Both the position numbers and the translations under genes were made by a program. From positions 1 through 54,256 of the forward strand of contig JAUWOY010000018.1 of NCBI GenBank assembly GCA_030611885.1: DNA of 54,256 nt. Direction: 5' to 3'. Each line of letters starts with the position of its first letter. The first letter of the stretch is position 1. Source of the DNA: Chloroflexota bacterium. GTDB lineage: Bacteria > Chloroflexota > Anaerolineae > VGOG01. The notes under the pieces were generated by a model. It was not told where the DNA came from, did no database searches, and worked only from the letters and a program-made list of their open reading frames with translations. Shown piece by piece: positions 1-8,106 of this stretch.

Positions 1-1356
1 CGAGAGCACCTCGTCGTCGATGCTGGAAGGTCGCTGATCAACGATCAACAGCGAGACGTAGTACTTGCGCATCTCCCGGGCAATGGTCCCAAAAATCGTC
101 TGCTTGGCCGCATTCGGGTTGAGAAACTTGTGGGCCTCCTCGATGGTGATCATCAGGGGGCGAGGCGCGTCGCTGAGCTTCTTGGTCTCCTCATAGCGCT
201 CGACTTTCCTCTGGTAGAGCCGGCGGATGCGACGGGTGACGACGTTGGCTACCAGCATGTAGTCCAAAGCGCGGCTGTACTTTCCGAACTGGAGGATGAT
301 GTGTTTGCCTTTATCCAGCGCGGCCACCATGTCGTCAATGATGTTGAAGTGGGCTTGTTCGGCTATGTATCCCCGCCGCTTGATGGCCCTGAGCTTGCGC
401 TGCAGGGCGGTCGTGGCCTCCGGGTGTGCGCCGCTGGCCTGACAAAACGCCTGCACCCCATCGGCCGACATCCCCAGCAATTCCTGCAGCCAATCCTCTT
501 TGTAGCGATCGTTAAGAAGTCCAGCCGTGGCTGCCGTGGTGGGACGGAGGTCCAGCTCATTGGCCAGCAGCATCACGTCCTCGGCCTCTATCTGATTGAG
601 ACCGATCTGGAGGGTCACGTCCACGTTTTGGCGAGCAGCGGCCTTCTCATCCAGCGAGTAGACCATCACACGGCTGCCGAAGATTTGACGCAGTCCCTTG
701 ACCCACTTTCCATCTTCCGACTGCTTGTCAAAAGCGTACTCGCTGTGCATGTCGAAGATGAGATTAACGGCCGCCCCTGACTTTATGATGCCCGACAGGA
801 TGATGCGGGCCAGGAAGCTCTTGCCCGTGCCCGTCTGGCCGAAGATGCCGTTGGAGCGCTCCACCAGGCGGTCGAGCTTGACACAGATGGGGATGTCCAT
901 GGTCAGCGGCGTGCCCAGGGCAAAGTTCCGCCCTGGGCCTCCCTCTTCGCCGAAGACATCACGAAAGTCCGTGGCATCAGCCTGGCACAGCTCGGCGAAG
1001 TGCATGGGGATAGTGCGCACCGTCTGCGGCGGCGACAACTCATCAACGAAAGTGAGCTCGTCACCCTTCTCCAGCATGAGCCGGGGCTTGACCTGCACCG
1101 TGGCGTAGGTGTTGATGCCTGACAGGGCCTGGGCGATAAAAGGCGAGGCATCCCGCGGTGGGTCGGCCAGCAGTGTGGGGTCGGTGGCCCGCAGTTGCAT
1201 GTCCGAGATCATGCTGAAGTAGCGGTTATGCTTCCCCTCCACGATCACGAAATCGCCGATGCGCAAATCCTCCGTCGAACAGCCCGGATCCAGCCGCACC
1301 GTCAAGCCCGCGTTAAACGCGCCGTCGGTTACTACGCCTAGTCGTTTACGTTTCAT
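1..1356 (-). CDS. herA: HerA-family ATPase, C-terminus beyond window
   Basis: The reading frame opens at an ATG at 1356 after a GGAGGAGG-like ribosome site and stays open to base 1, so the gene is cut by the window edge. The product starts with a HAS-barrel-like region (about residues 1-130), then a P-loop GQTGTGKS near residue 165, and near the edge a Walker-B-like MITIEEAHKFLNP followed by a conserved IVDQRPSSID segment, all typical of HerA/FtsK hexameric DNA translocases. HerA works with the NurA nuclease in DNA end resection or repair, and nurA lies upstream on the same strand. It is the last gene of the nurA-HAS-nuclease-herA group. The family call is firm; in bacteria it could serve repair or phage defence. 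Confidence 0.9.
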   Translation of the reverse strand, partial: MKRKRLGVVTDGAFNAGLTVRLDPGCSTEDLRIGDFVIVEGKHNRYFSMISDMQLRATDPTLLADPPRDASPFIAQALSGINTYATVQVKPRLMLEKGDELTFVDELSPPQTVRTIPMHFAELCQADATDFRDVFGEEGGPGRNFALGTPLTMDIPICVKLDRLVERSNGIFGQTGTGKSFLARIILSGIIKSGAAVNLIFDMHSEYAFDKQSEDGKWVKGLRQIFGSRVMVYSLDEKAAARQNVDVTLQIGLNQIEAEDVMLLANELDLRPTTAATAGLLNDRYKEDWLQELLGMSADGVQAFCQASGAHPEATTALQRKLRAIKRRGYIAEQAHFNIIDDMVAALDKGKHIILQFGKYSRALDYMLVANVVTRRIRRLYQRKVERYEETKKLSDAPRPLMITIEEAHKFLNPNAAKQTIFGTIAREMRKYYVSLLIVDQRPSSIDDEVLS

Positions 1357-1358
1357 TT

Positions 1359-1556
1359 TCACTCCTCCTCCACCACTGCTACCTCATCCTTCGTCAGCCA
1401 ACCGAAGTTTGAATCACTGAAGACACTGAAGGACACTGAGCTCACTGAGGATCCTTCAGTGTTCTCAGTCCACTCAGTGGCCTCAGTGATTCCAATTTCT
1501 CCCTTGATGCCGCCGCCGTCAACGGCAATGGCGACGTGTTGGCGGAATGGTTTCAT
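1359..1556 (-). pseudogene. Patatin-like phospholipase remnant
   Basis: A 65-residue frame starts at an ATG at 1556 preceded by AGGAG. Its first 20 residues contain VAIAVDGGGIKG, the oxyanion-hole motif DGGG[IV][KR]G at the N-terminus of patatin-like acyl hydrolases. Directly after it the frame enters the palindromic repeat at 1412-1491 and ends 2 nt before the herA start. The catalytic GxSxG and DG[GA] motifs are missing, so I read it as the head of a patatin gene whose body was lost when the repeat appeared. It may still be translated as a leader that couples to herA. Recognition rests on one short motif. Confidence 0.5.
1412..1491. repeat. Palindromic CACTGA-word repeat
   Basis: The left half iterates CACTGA-like words (AATCACTGA, ACACTGA, ACACTGAG, TCACTGAGG) and the right half carries their reverse complements (TTCAGTG, TCAGT, CTCAGTGG, CTCAGTGATT), making an imperfect 80-bp palindrome. 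It lies inside the patatin remnant. It belongs with other word-iterated palindromes in this window (7761, 9351, 23570, 33779, 34353). Confidence 0.7.
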
Positions 1557-1628
1557 GGTGGGTTTTCTCCTTTGGTCTGCCATCCTCCTTCTGAGACGCC
1601 AATGCCCAAAGCACAGCGAGGGGCAGGG

Positions 1629-2771
1629 CTATGCAGCCTGTATCTCCTGCACAACCCAATCAAATATCTCAAGGAACTGCTTGAGAGCGGTCTCATCCTT
1701 CAGGGCAGAAAGGGGAATACTCGGGAACCGAGCAAGGGCATCGGCAGGAATGGCAACGCCTAGCATTTCATCAAGACGCCTCAGTAACTCCAAGCGCTTG
1801 TTCTCATCGTCAAAAGGCGGTGCGTTTTGCATATACTGAAAGTTGATCGAGACTTGACCAGATGTCCATACGCTAATCAGCGAGCGGGCAGATCTGTGTT
1901 CCAATGCTGGAGAGAATGACCCGGCCTGCTTGCCTTTACCCCACTGGATCGAGAGCTTCTTGGTTTTCGCCCACTCGAGAATTTTTCCAGCAACTTCGGC
2001 CTCATCAACATCCCTTCTTCCCAATTCCTGGAAGAAGGATGATTCATCCCACTGCCTCACCTCACGACGAGCGCTCGATTTCCTTTGCTGTGCTTCTGCA
2101 GTCTGGCCAATGACTCGTGGAACGAGGGTCTTGAGCCCTTCGCCCACGTATTGCCTGATCTCGACCGCCAACACCTCGGCGGGGTCCATTTGCTCGTTCA
2201 GGAACTCCACAATGCGCTTAAGCTCGGGAGGGATCTCATCAGCAACGAAGACCAGCCGTATCCGCCCCGCTCGCAAATTGGTCTTGACTTGGCCCCAAAA
2301 CGCCTCCACCGCCGCATCGTCATCGAAATCGGATTCAATCAGCTCTGCCACTAACTGGGCCGGATCGCCGCCCTGGCTGTCGCAGGCAGCTTCAAACTTG
2401 GCGCGGATGGTCTCGACCGGCCAGTAGACAACGGCATTGGCTGCATAGTCGAGCATCTGCCCCACCACCTCACGCCGGATGCGTGTATCGCTGCTACGTT
2501 TGACCTCCACCAGGGTTGGAATCGCATCCTGGTCGAGGAAGAGGTGGTCCAGCGACCATCGACCAGTGCCGTCCTCTTCCCCAGGCACACCGAACTCCCG
2601 AGACACCAGAAGCCATCGTCGGGGCGCCGCCTGGTCTATCTGCTCACCAGCCAATAGGTCAGGATAGTTCTCCAGCAGCGTCTGCAATAGGTCTTCGCTG
2701 GCATAGGGCTGTTCGCTCAAGGATTGCAGCGTGCCGTTCTCCTCAAGAAGGTAAATTTTCCCGCTCATCAT
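1629..2771 (-). CDS. PD-(D/E)XK nuclease-like protein
   Basis: A 380-residue protein. Around residues 70-115 it has the arrangement LDHLFLDQDAIPTLVEVKRS followed by RREVVGQMLDYAANAV, matching the D...ExK core and the following helix of the PD-(D/E)XK nuclease superfamily (DUF91/NucS-like). The middle part (IRLVFVADEIPPELKRIVEFLNEQM) also resembles proteins annotated as nuclease-superfamily or DUF91. Its ATG overlaps the stop of the upstream small gene by 4 nt, so the two are co-transcribed between the HAS-barrel gene and herA. The enzyme may cut or bind DNA within the HerA-NurA group; the substrate is unknown. No membrane or signal segment is seen. Confidence 0.6.
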   Translation of the reverse strand: MMSGKIYLLEENGTLQSLSEQPYASEDLLQTLLENYPDLLAGEQIDQAAPRRWLLVSREFGVPGEEDGTGRWSLDHLFLDQDAIPTLVEVKRSSDTRIRREVVGQMLDYAANAVVYWPVETIRAKFEAACDSQGGDPAQLVAELIESDFDDDAAVEAFWGQVKTNLRAGRIRLVFVADEIPPELKRIVEFLNEQMDPAEVLAVEIRQYVGEGLKTLVPRVIGQTAEAQQRKSSARREVRQWDESSFFQELGRRDVDEAEVAGKILEWAKTKKLSIQWGKGKQAGSFSPALEHRSARSLISVWTSGQVSINFQYMQNAPPFDDENKRLELLRRLDEMLGVAIPADALARFPSIPLSALKDETALKQFLEIFDWVVQEIQAA

Positions 2772-3001
2772 TTCGCTCTCCCTCTCTCCCCTTTTGCCGC
2801 ATTATTCCAGACCTCGTCATCAATCGGGTTGTCCCAGAAGTCAAGGCTACTCTGGGCTGCCAAGACCAGGTCGCTAAAGTCATCTTCGGGCTCTTCCACA
2901 ACGAACACGACAACCCATTTACCCTCAGGCAAAGGAACGTTCAGTTCCACTTTGCCGTCCTCTTGCACTTCCAGTTCATACTTGAATGCTGTTCGTGGCA
3001 T
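2768..3001 (-). CDS. Orphan antitoxin-like small protein
   Basis: A 77-residue protein. I chose the internal ATG at 3001 because a strong AAGGAGGGAGG site lies directly before it; an upstream start at 3025 lacks one. The acidic C-terminus SSLDFWDNPIDDEVWNN resembles the tail of many small type II antitoxins that precede MazF-like or PIN toxins. No toxin follows: the next gene, overlapping by 4 nt, is the PD-(D/E)XK protein. It is either an orphan antitoxin or the small partner of that nuclease-like protein. Function is not established. Confidence 0.5.
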   Translation of the reverse strand: MPRTAFKYELEVQEDGKVELNVPLPEGKWVVVFVVEEPEDDFSDLVLAAQSSLDFWDNPIDDEVWNNAAKGERGRAK

Positions 3002-3036
3002 CACCCTCCCTCCTTTAGGCAGCAATAATGCCGAGT

Positions 3037-3624
3037 TTACCCAGCCTCAATCGCATACAACACCGTCATCAGCCGCTCGTAGTCGTATTTGAGGAGGGCG
3101 GCGATTTCCCGCGCGGCCCGCTCCAGCCACTCCCTGTCCTCGCCCCGCTGGCGATATGCCTGGCGCACGTGAGCAGCCAGGAATTGCTCGGACGGCACTT
3201 CGCCAGCAGCCGAAAGGAGCAGGCGCAGGTAGTAGAGCCGCTCGCTGAAGGTCCGCACTTCCTCCTCCGTACATTCATGCACCGAGTAGTGAAGGGGCGG
3301 AGGTTGGGCGGGCAGATGCTGGCGAATGGCCCCGTCCTCCACACAGCCCACCAGGAGAACGCTGAACTCGGTGCGCAGGGTGTGCCTCAGCTCCGGGTGC
3401 TCGTCGTAGATGGCCTCGTCGTAGACCTGCTCGGTGCTGCGTCGCACGGCACGGCGGCCGGGATCCAAACCAGCCGTGGTGCCGTGGCTGACCACGCCGT
3501 AAACGCAGCTCCCATCGCCCACCTCGACTTTCACCAGGCTGCCCAGGGCCGGCGGCCGGTTGAGTTTCAAGCTCTCAGCCACAAAGCCCGTGGTTCCCGT
3601 TTCGATAATCTCACCTATTCTCAT
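3037..3624 (-). CDS. HAS-barrel domain protein (HerA-associated)
   Basis: A 195-residue protein from the ATG at 3624; GGAGGGG sits 5 nt before it, while an earlier in-frame ATG at 3636 has no ribosome site. The N-terminal 100 residues (RIGEIIETGTTGFVAESL, ALGSLVKVEV, YGVVSHGTTAG, LLVG) form the beta-rich HAS-barrel pattern (HerA-ATP-synthase barrel). The C-terminal half is helical. Stand-alone HAS-barrel genes commonly sit between nurA and herA, as here (35 nt after the nurA stop). It probably scaffolds or regulates the HerA ring. No catalytic motif is visible. Confidence 0.75.
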   Translation of the reverse strand: MRIGEIIETGTTGFVAESLKLNRPPALGSLVKVEVGDGSCVYGVVSHGTTAGLDPGRRAVRRSTEQVYDEAIYDEHPELRHTLRTEFSVLLVGCVEDGAIRQHLPAQPPPLHYSVHECTEEEVRTFSERLYYLRLLLSAAGEVPSEQFLAAHVRQAYRQRGEDREWLERAAREIAALLKYDYERLMTVLYAIEAG

Positions 3625-3671
3625 CATCCCCTCCATTGGGATTTGGTCATTGGCTCATTGGGCATTGGGAT

Positions 3672-4844
3672 TTACACGCCGCTTCTCCGCTTGCTGCGGT
3701 CTTTGGCTGAGCGGGCATAGACGATGCCCCGCTCCGCCAGGGCCCTCTCCACCAGCTCCTCCACCAGCCGCCTCTCCCCCGTGGTGATGACTGCCTGCTC
3801 GTGGGCCTCCTGCAAGGCTGGGGGATAGGGCGGATAGTCCGGGCTGCGCTGGCACTGGTCGTAGACCAGGGCGTGTACCAGGCCCAGCATCTCTCTATCC
3901 CGCATCACCCACTGGGGGGCCTCGATGCGGACCACCTCGCCGCCCACGTTCAGGTAGAAGAACTGGATGTGGTGGCTCTCGTATTCTTTCAGGATGGCCG
4001 AGGTGCTCTCGAAGACGTCGGAGCGCCGGCCTTCCTGAAGAAGGCCCTCGAACAACTGCCGATCCAGGGCCGTGCTGAGGAAATTGCAGAGTGCGCGCTG
4101 CTCCCCGGCCAGGGAACAGTGTTCGCAATCCGATGGATCGTCCCGGCAGAGCGAGACCCGCAGGACGTTGGCTACGTCGTGGCTGCCAGTGAAACTGACG
4201 TAGCCAACCACAGGCACGCTGGCCGCCCGAAACCCATCCAGACAATCCCGCAATTGCTCCAGAAACTCGTCCTTGACATCCTGCCCCTCGCTCTGCAACG
4301 GCCAGAGGATCAGGGAGCCGTCGCTCAGCACCACCGTCGGGTCGGTAGCCGATTGGATGGCTCTCAACGCCGCCTGCAATTCAGCGATTTGCATCTTCAC
4401 CCCCAGGCGCGCCCCCTCGATGGGGATGTTCTTTTGCCCAGGCGATAGGTAGAGGTCATCGTCCTCAAAATAGAGCTGCCCCTCCGAATCCAAATCGGCG
4501 TTGGGATGGCGGCCGTAGGTCAGGACGGCGTGGCCGGTGTTGATCACGTAGTAGCGCAGCGAGCTGTGGCGGTCGGGGGGAATCGAGGAGCCGTCGGAGG
4601 CGATCACACTGAAGTCGGCGGGAGGCGGCGGGGGCGCGAAGGTCTGGCTGAGGCTCTGGATAGGTATAGCCACCAGCCAGGGAAATTTCCCACGGCGGTC
4701 GCGCAATTTGGCCCGCAGCTCCCCGGCGTCCACGGTGCGCAGGAGTTCTCGCGCCTGCCGCAGCAGATCGCGGCGCTCCTCGGCCACGAATGAGGCGATC
4801 ATCCTATCCACTTGCTGGCTAATGGGACCTAATTCTAAGGGCAA
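3672..4844 (-). CDS. nurA: NurA-domain 5'-3' nuclease
   Basis: A 390-residue protein. The two NurA catalytic motifs are visible: VIASDGSSI (Asp near residue 84) and VVLSDGSLI (Asp near 175), which place the Mn-binding aspartates of this RNase-H-like nuclease family. A long N-terminal helix and a C-terminal helical part match the usual length. Translation probably starts at a TTG at 4844 preceded by GGGAG at good spacing. NurA resects DNA ends together with HerA, whose gene ends this same-strand group. A consensus-like promoter lies about 100 bp upstream. Confidence 0.85.
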   Translation of the reverse strand: MPLELGPISQQVDRMIASFVAEERRDLLRQARELLRTVDAGELRAKLRDRRGKFPWLVAIPIQSLSQTFAPPPPPADFSVIASDGSSIPPDRHSSLRYYVINTGHAVLTYGRHPNADLDSEGQLYFEDDDLYLSPGQKNIPIEGARLGVKMQIAELQAALRAIQSATDPTVVLSDGSLILWPLQSEGQDVKDEFLEQLRDCLDGFRAASVPVVGYVSFTGSHDVANVLRVSLCRDDPSDCEHCSLAGEQRALCNFLSTALDRQLFEGLLQEGRRSDVFESTSAILKEYESHHIQFFYLNVGGEVVRIEAPQWVMRDREMLGLVHALVYDQCQRSPDYPPYPPALQEAHEQAVITTGERRLVEELVERALAERGIVYARSAKDRSKRRSGV

Positions 4845-4947
4845 TCCAATCTCCCTGTTGAAAGACTACAACGGATTTGGAATAAAACGGATTGGAGGTA
4901 ACAGTCCCTCGTTGACATGTTACTTGTTGACTCGTTACTCCCAACCA

Positions 4948-4976
4948 ATTATACCTCATAGTGCCCCCCTTGACAA
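4948..4976 (-). promoter_or_regulatory. Sigma-70-type promoter for nurA group
   Basis: On the minus strand TTGTCA (4976-4971) and a perfect TATAAT (4953-4948) are separated by 17 bp. They point at nurA, whose start codon is about 100 nt downstream. Confidence 0.6.
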
Positions 4977-4984
4977 GAACGGAC

Positions 4985-5013
4985 TTGCAACATCGGCCAG
5001 GTTGTAGTAAAAT
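4985..5013 (+). promoter_or_regulatory. Candidate promoter for xpt
   Basis: TTGCAA (4985-4990) and TAAAAT (5008-5013) with a 17-bp spacer point toward xpt, leaving a leader of about 185 nt. The two hexamers are less than consensus. The leader does not show a purine riboswitch core. Confidence 0.4.
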
Positions 5014-5085
5014 AGGTGGTAGGGTTAATCTGCTGCAACACAACAACGGATTTGGAATAAAACAAATCAGAGGCAAAACCTGTAC

Positions 5086-5155
5086 TGAGCTTGTCGAAGT
5101 AAGCTTGTGCTGAGCCTTGTCCTGAGCTGGTCGAAGGGCTGTCGAAGTATCCGTT
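5086..5155. repeat. REP-like GAGCTTGTCGAAG repeat cluster
   Basis: The stretch carries CTGAGCTTGTCGAAG, GTGCTGAGCCTTGTCCTGAG and GGTCGAAGGGCTGTCGAAG, the dispersed REP-like words (TCGAAG, CTGAGC, AGGACA) common in Chloroflexota intergenic DNA. Related pieces occur at 13084-13140 and 53540-53575. It lies in the xpt leader. Confidence 0.5.
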
Positions 5156-5199
5156 CCTTTCCCAATCCGATGTAGTGTCGAAAAGGAGGGTGAAGGCTG

Positions 5200-5772
5200 G
5201 TGGAAGCACTGAAGGAGAGGGTCAAGCGGGAGGGGCAAAATCTAGGGCGAGGCATTCTCAAGGTTGACAGTTTTATCAACCATCAGGTGGATCCGGAGCT
5301 GATGGTGGCAGTCGGACGGGAGTTGGCCGGGCGATTTGGCGGCGCTGGGGCGACCAAGGTGCTGACGGCGGAGATCTCAGGGATAGCCCCCGCCTTGACC
5401 ACGGCCCTGGCCCTGGGGATTCCAGTGGTCTACGCCCGTAAGACCAAGCCCATCACCATGCCCGAGCAGGTCTACCGCCAGACCGCTCCCTCCCACACCA
5501 AGGGCCGCCACGTGGAGTTGATGGCCTCGCCTGAGTTCTTGCGTCCCTCGGACAGAATCCTCATCGTGGACGACTTCCTGGCCAGCGGCCAGACTATCTC
5601 CGCCCTGGTCAGGCTGGTGGAGGAGGCCGGAGCGGAGCTGGTGGGCATCGGCACCCTCATCGAGAAGAGGTTTGAGGGGGGGCGAGCCCAGTTGGAGGAG
5701 TTGGGCATCCCCATCGAATCCCTGGTGGTCATCGCCGACATGTCCGATGGCCGCATCGTCTTCGCGGAGTAA
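5200..5772 (+). CDS. xpt: Xanthine phosphoribosyltransferase
   Basis: A 190-residue protein that converts xanthine and PRPP to XMP in purine salvage. The PRPP-binding loop ILIVDDFLASGQT (about residues 123-135) is intact, and the N-terminal ALKERVKREG with the central VYARKTKP and the tail IADMSDGRIVF match bacterial Xpt at full length. Translation starts at GTG 5200 with AGGAGG 10 nt upstream. XMP is the substrate of GMP synthase, encoded two genes downstream on the same strand, so the two likely form a guanine-nucleotide salvage unit. Confidence 0.92.
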   Translation: MEALKERVKREGQNLGRGILKVDSFINHQVDPELMVAVGRELAGRFGGAGATKVLTAEISGIAPALTTALALGIPVVYARKTKPITMPEQVYRQTAPSHTKGRHVELMASPEFLRPSDRILIVDDFLASGQTISALVRLVEEAGAELVGIGTLIEKRFEGGRAQLEELGIPIESLVVIADMSDGRIVFAE

Positions 5773-5831
5773 CTACAGCGGATTGGGGAAAGGAACGGAT
5801 TTTTTGGCGGGTTCAGGAGGAGGTGAATGGA

Positions 5832-6221
5832 ATGGTTCTGGATGAAAACGAACGACAAGCTTTGAGCGAGTACAAAGATTTCCTCTTGCGAAGGTTTCCT
5901 CAACAGGTTGAGCGACTAATTCTATTCGGCTCCAAAGCGCGAGGGGACTCTGTCGCCAGTTCGGACACTGATGTCTTGGTCGTCCTCCGGAAAAGAACGG
6001 AGCCCACCAAAGAAGGTTTTTATCCCTTTGGCTCTGCTGATCCCACCTGGAGGGAAATCGTGGGAACGACCTTTGACCTTCTCATGAAGTACAACATCAA
6101 CATCTCGCCAACAGTGATCGGAATAAACGAGTATGAAGAACATTCCCCATTGATGACCCATATCAAGAAAGAAAGTGTCGAGCTATGGAGAAGAACAGCA
6201 GGAACCCCCAATGACTACTGA
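5832..6221 (+). CDS. MNT-type nucleotidyltransferase domain protein
   Basis: A 129-residue protein. The motif [20 protein letters not shown] (about residues 33-52) is the GSx(9-12)DxD core of minimal nucleotidyltransferases of the polymerase-beta superfamily. I chose the ATG at 5832 because AGGAGGAGG lies 8 nt upstream; a GTG at 5823 is too close to it. These proteins often act as the antitoxin partner of HEPN toxins by AMPylating them, but no HEPN gene is adjacent. Its 3' end overlaps the guaA start by 11 nt, so it is co-transcribed with guaA. Confidence 0.75.
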   Translation: MVLDENERQALSEYKDFLLRRFPQQVERLILFGSKARGDSVASSDTDVLVVLRKRTEPTKEGFYPFGSADPTWREIVGTTFDLLMKYNINISPTVIGINEYEEHSPLMTHIKKESVELWRRTAGTPNDY

Positions 6222-7749
6222 AGCCATCGCCATTTTGGATTTCGGCTCCCAATACACCCAGCTCATCGTCCGCGGGGTGCGGGAGGCCCGCGTCTATTGC
6301 GAGCTCGTCCCCTGGGACGCGCCCCACGAGCGGGTCGAGCGCTTCAACCCGCGCGGCTTCATCCTCTCCGGCGGGCCGGCCAGCGTCTACGACGAGGAGG
6401 CACCCACCCTGCCCGATTACGTGCTCGCCAGCGGCCTGCCCGTGCTGGGCATCTGCTACGGGATGCAACTGCTGGCCCACGCGCTGGGGGGCAGGGTCGC
6501 CCCGGCAGGGGAGCGGGAGTACGGCCCCGCCGAGCTCTCCGTCCTGGCCCTTTCATCTCCCCTCTTCGCCAACCTGCCCTTCTCCATGAAGGTGTGGATG
6601 AGCCACGGCGACCGCGTGGAGGAGTTCCCTCCCGGATTCGCCGCCCTGGCCTCCACCGCCAACTCGCCCATCGCCGCTCTGGGCGACGAGGCGCGCCAGC
6701 TCTACGGCCTCCAATTCCATCCTGAGGTCGTTCACACCCCCCACGGCGGGGAGATCATCCGCAACTTCCTCTACCACGTCTGCGGGCTGAAAGGGACGTG
6801 GACACCGGCTTCCTTCGTCGAAGAGGCCGTGGCCAGGATCAGGGAGCAGGTGGGTGAGGGGCGGGTCATCTGCGCTCTCTCCGGCGGGGTGGACTCCACG
6901 GTGACGGCCACTCTGATGGGGCGGGCGGTGAACGACAGGCTGACCTGCGTCTTCGTTGACCACGGGCTCCTGCGCCAGGGCGAGGTGGAACGCAACCTGG
7001 AGCGCTTCCGCCGCCTGGGGCTCAACGTGGTCTTCGTTAACGCCAGAAAGCGCTTCCTGGAGAGGCTGCGGGGCGTGATTGACCCTGAGGAGAAGCGGCG
7101 CATCATCGGGGAGGAGTTCGTGCGGGTGTTTGAGGAGGAGGCGGCCAAGCTGGGCCACTTCGATTTCCTGGCCCAGGGCACCCTCTACCCCGACGTCATC
7201 GAGAGCGCGGCCACGGCCAGCGGGGCGGCGCGCATCAAGACCCATCACAACGTGGCTGGCCTCCCGGCGGACATGCGCTTCCAGCTCATCGAGCCGCTGC
7301 GCTATCTTTTCAAAGACGAGGTGCGCCAGGTGGGACTGGAGCTGGGCTTGCCGGAAGAGGTGGTCTATCGCCAGCCTTTCCCCGGACCAGCGCTGGCCAT
7401 CCGCATCGTCGGCGAGGTGACGGAGGAGAAGCTGGAGATGCTGCGGGCCGCCGACGCCATCGTGACCGGGGAGATCGAGCGGGCCGGGCTGGGTAGGGAG
7501 GTCTGGCAGTACTTTGCCGTGCTCACGCCCGTCAGGAGCGTGGGGGTGATGGGCGACGGGCGCACCTACGAGACGACTGTCGCCGTGCGGGCGGTGACCA
7601 GCCGGGATGGCATGACTGCCGACTGGGCGCGGCTTCCCCACGACCTGCTGGCCCGAATCGGGGGGCGCATCGTCAACGAGGTGCCAGGCGTCAACCGCGT
7701 GGTCTACGACGTCACCTCCAAGCCGCCAGCGACGATAGAGTGGGAGTGA
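6211..7749 (+). CDS. guaA: GMP synthase (glutamine-hydrolysing)
   Basis: A 512-residue, full-length GuaA that aminates XMP to GMP using glutamine and ATP. The class-I amidotransferase domain has the nucleophile elbow LGICYGMQL (Cys near 82) and LQFHPEV with the catalytic His and Glu. The ATP-pyrophosphatase P-loop LSGGVDST sits near 223-230, and the dimerisation domain ends in the invariant [11 protein letters not shown]. The start at 6211 ([14 protein letters not shown]) is supported by AGGA upstream. It overlaps the preceding nucleotidyltransferase gene and follows xpt. Confidence 0.97.
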   Translation: MTTEAIAILDFGSQYTQLIVRGVREARVYCELVPWDAPHERVERFNPRGFILSGGPASVYDEEAPTLPDYVLASGLPVLGICYGMQLLAHALGGRVAPAGEREYGPAELSVLALSSPLFANLPFSMKVWMSHGDRVEEFPPGFAALASTANSPIAALGDEARQLYGLQFHPEVVHTPHGGEIIRNFLYHVCGLKGTWTPASFVEEAVARIREQVGEGRVICALSGGVDSTVTATLMGRAVNDRLTCVFVDHGLLRQGEVERNLERFRRLGLNVVFVNARKRFLERLRGVIDPEEKRRIIGEEFVRVFEEEAAKLGHFDFLAQGTLYPDVIESAATASGAARIKTHHNVAGLPADMRFQLIEPLRYLFKDEVRQVGLELGLPEEVVYRQPFPGPALAIRIVGEVTEEKLEMLRAADAIVTGEIERAGLGREVWQYFAVLTPVRSVGVMGDGRTYETTVAVRAVTSRDGMTADWARLPHDLLARIGGRIVNEVPGVNRVVYDVTSKPPATIEWE

Positions 7750-7760
7750 GACATCTTATC

Positions 7761-7826
7761 TGCCACGAATTTCACGAATTAACACGAAAAAGAGAAAATT
7801 AGTGAAAATTCGTGTAATTCGTGGCA
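7761..7826. repeat. Palindromic CACGAATT-word repeat
   Basis: Imperfect 66-bp palindrome beginning TGCCACGAATT and ending AATTCGTGGCA, with further CACGAA words inside. It fills the guaA-downstream gap. A half copy of the same element is at 43645-43695. Confidence 0.75.
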
Positions 7827-7878
7827 AAAAGCCTTCTGGTTCTGGCTTGTCCAGGTTAGGAAAGGAGAGTTAATTGCC

Positions 7879-8106
7879 ATGACACAGACAGAAGCCATCA
7901 GCAGCTACGCTATTTACGACAAGCTACTCGATTTGGAGAAGAGTATTCGAGAACTGAGAATGCTCTTCTTGACCACAAAGTCGCCAGCGGAAAGGATTTG
8001 TCGCCACCCTGTTTCTCTAGAGGGAATATGGGCTGGCGCAAATATCACTGACGAGGACATTGAGGCCGCTAAACGTTCGATGTTTGGTAGGGAGGTCTTC
8101 CCTTGA
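7879..8106 (+). CDS. Orphan antitoxin-like protein
   Basis: A 75-residue protein with AAGGAG about 11 nt before its ATG. The C-terminal half, SLEGIWAGANITDEDIEAAKRSMF, matches the tail of small antitoxins that normally precede a PIN (VapC) toxin, with the DEDIEAAKRS[LM]F ending as the toxin-binding segment. No toxin follows: the stop codon overlaps the sbcD start. I infer an orphan antitoxin whose toxin was lost, perhaps kept for translational coupling to sbcD. Confidence 0.55.
   Translation: MTQTEAISSYAIYDKLLDLEKSIRELRMLFLTTKSPAERICRHPVSLEGIWAGANITDEDIEAAKRSMFGREVFP

Larger units (their letters stand above)
4868..5063. repeat. Direct repeat pair of ACGGATT-type words
   Basis: A perfect 21-bp direct repeat (ACAACGGATTTGG followed by AATAAAAC) occurs at 4868-4888 and again at 5043-5063, both between nurA and xpt. 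The words are the same ACGGATT family that builds the repeats at 33779 and 34353. Confidence 0.7.

Noticed and set aside
5014-5199. Possible purine riboswitch in the xpt leader
   Set aside because: The conserved three-way-junction core and loop-loop sequences are absent; the leader is filled with repeats.
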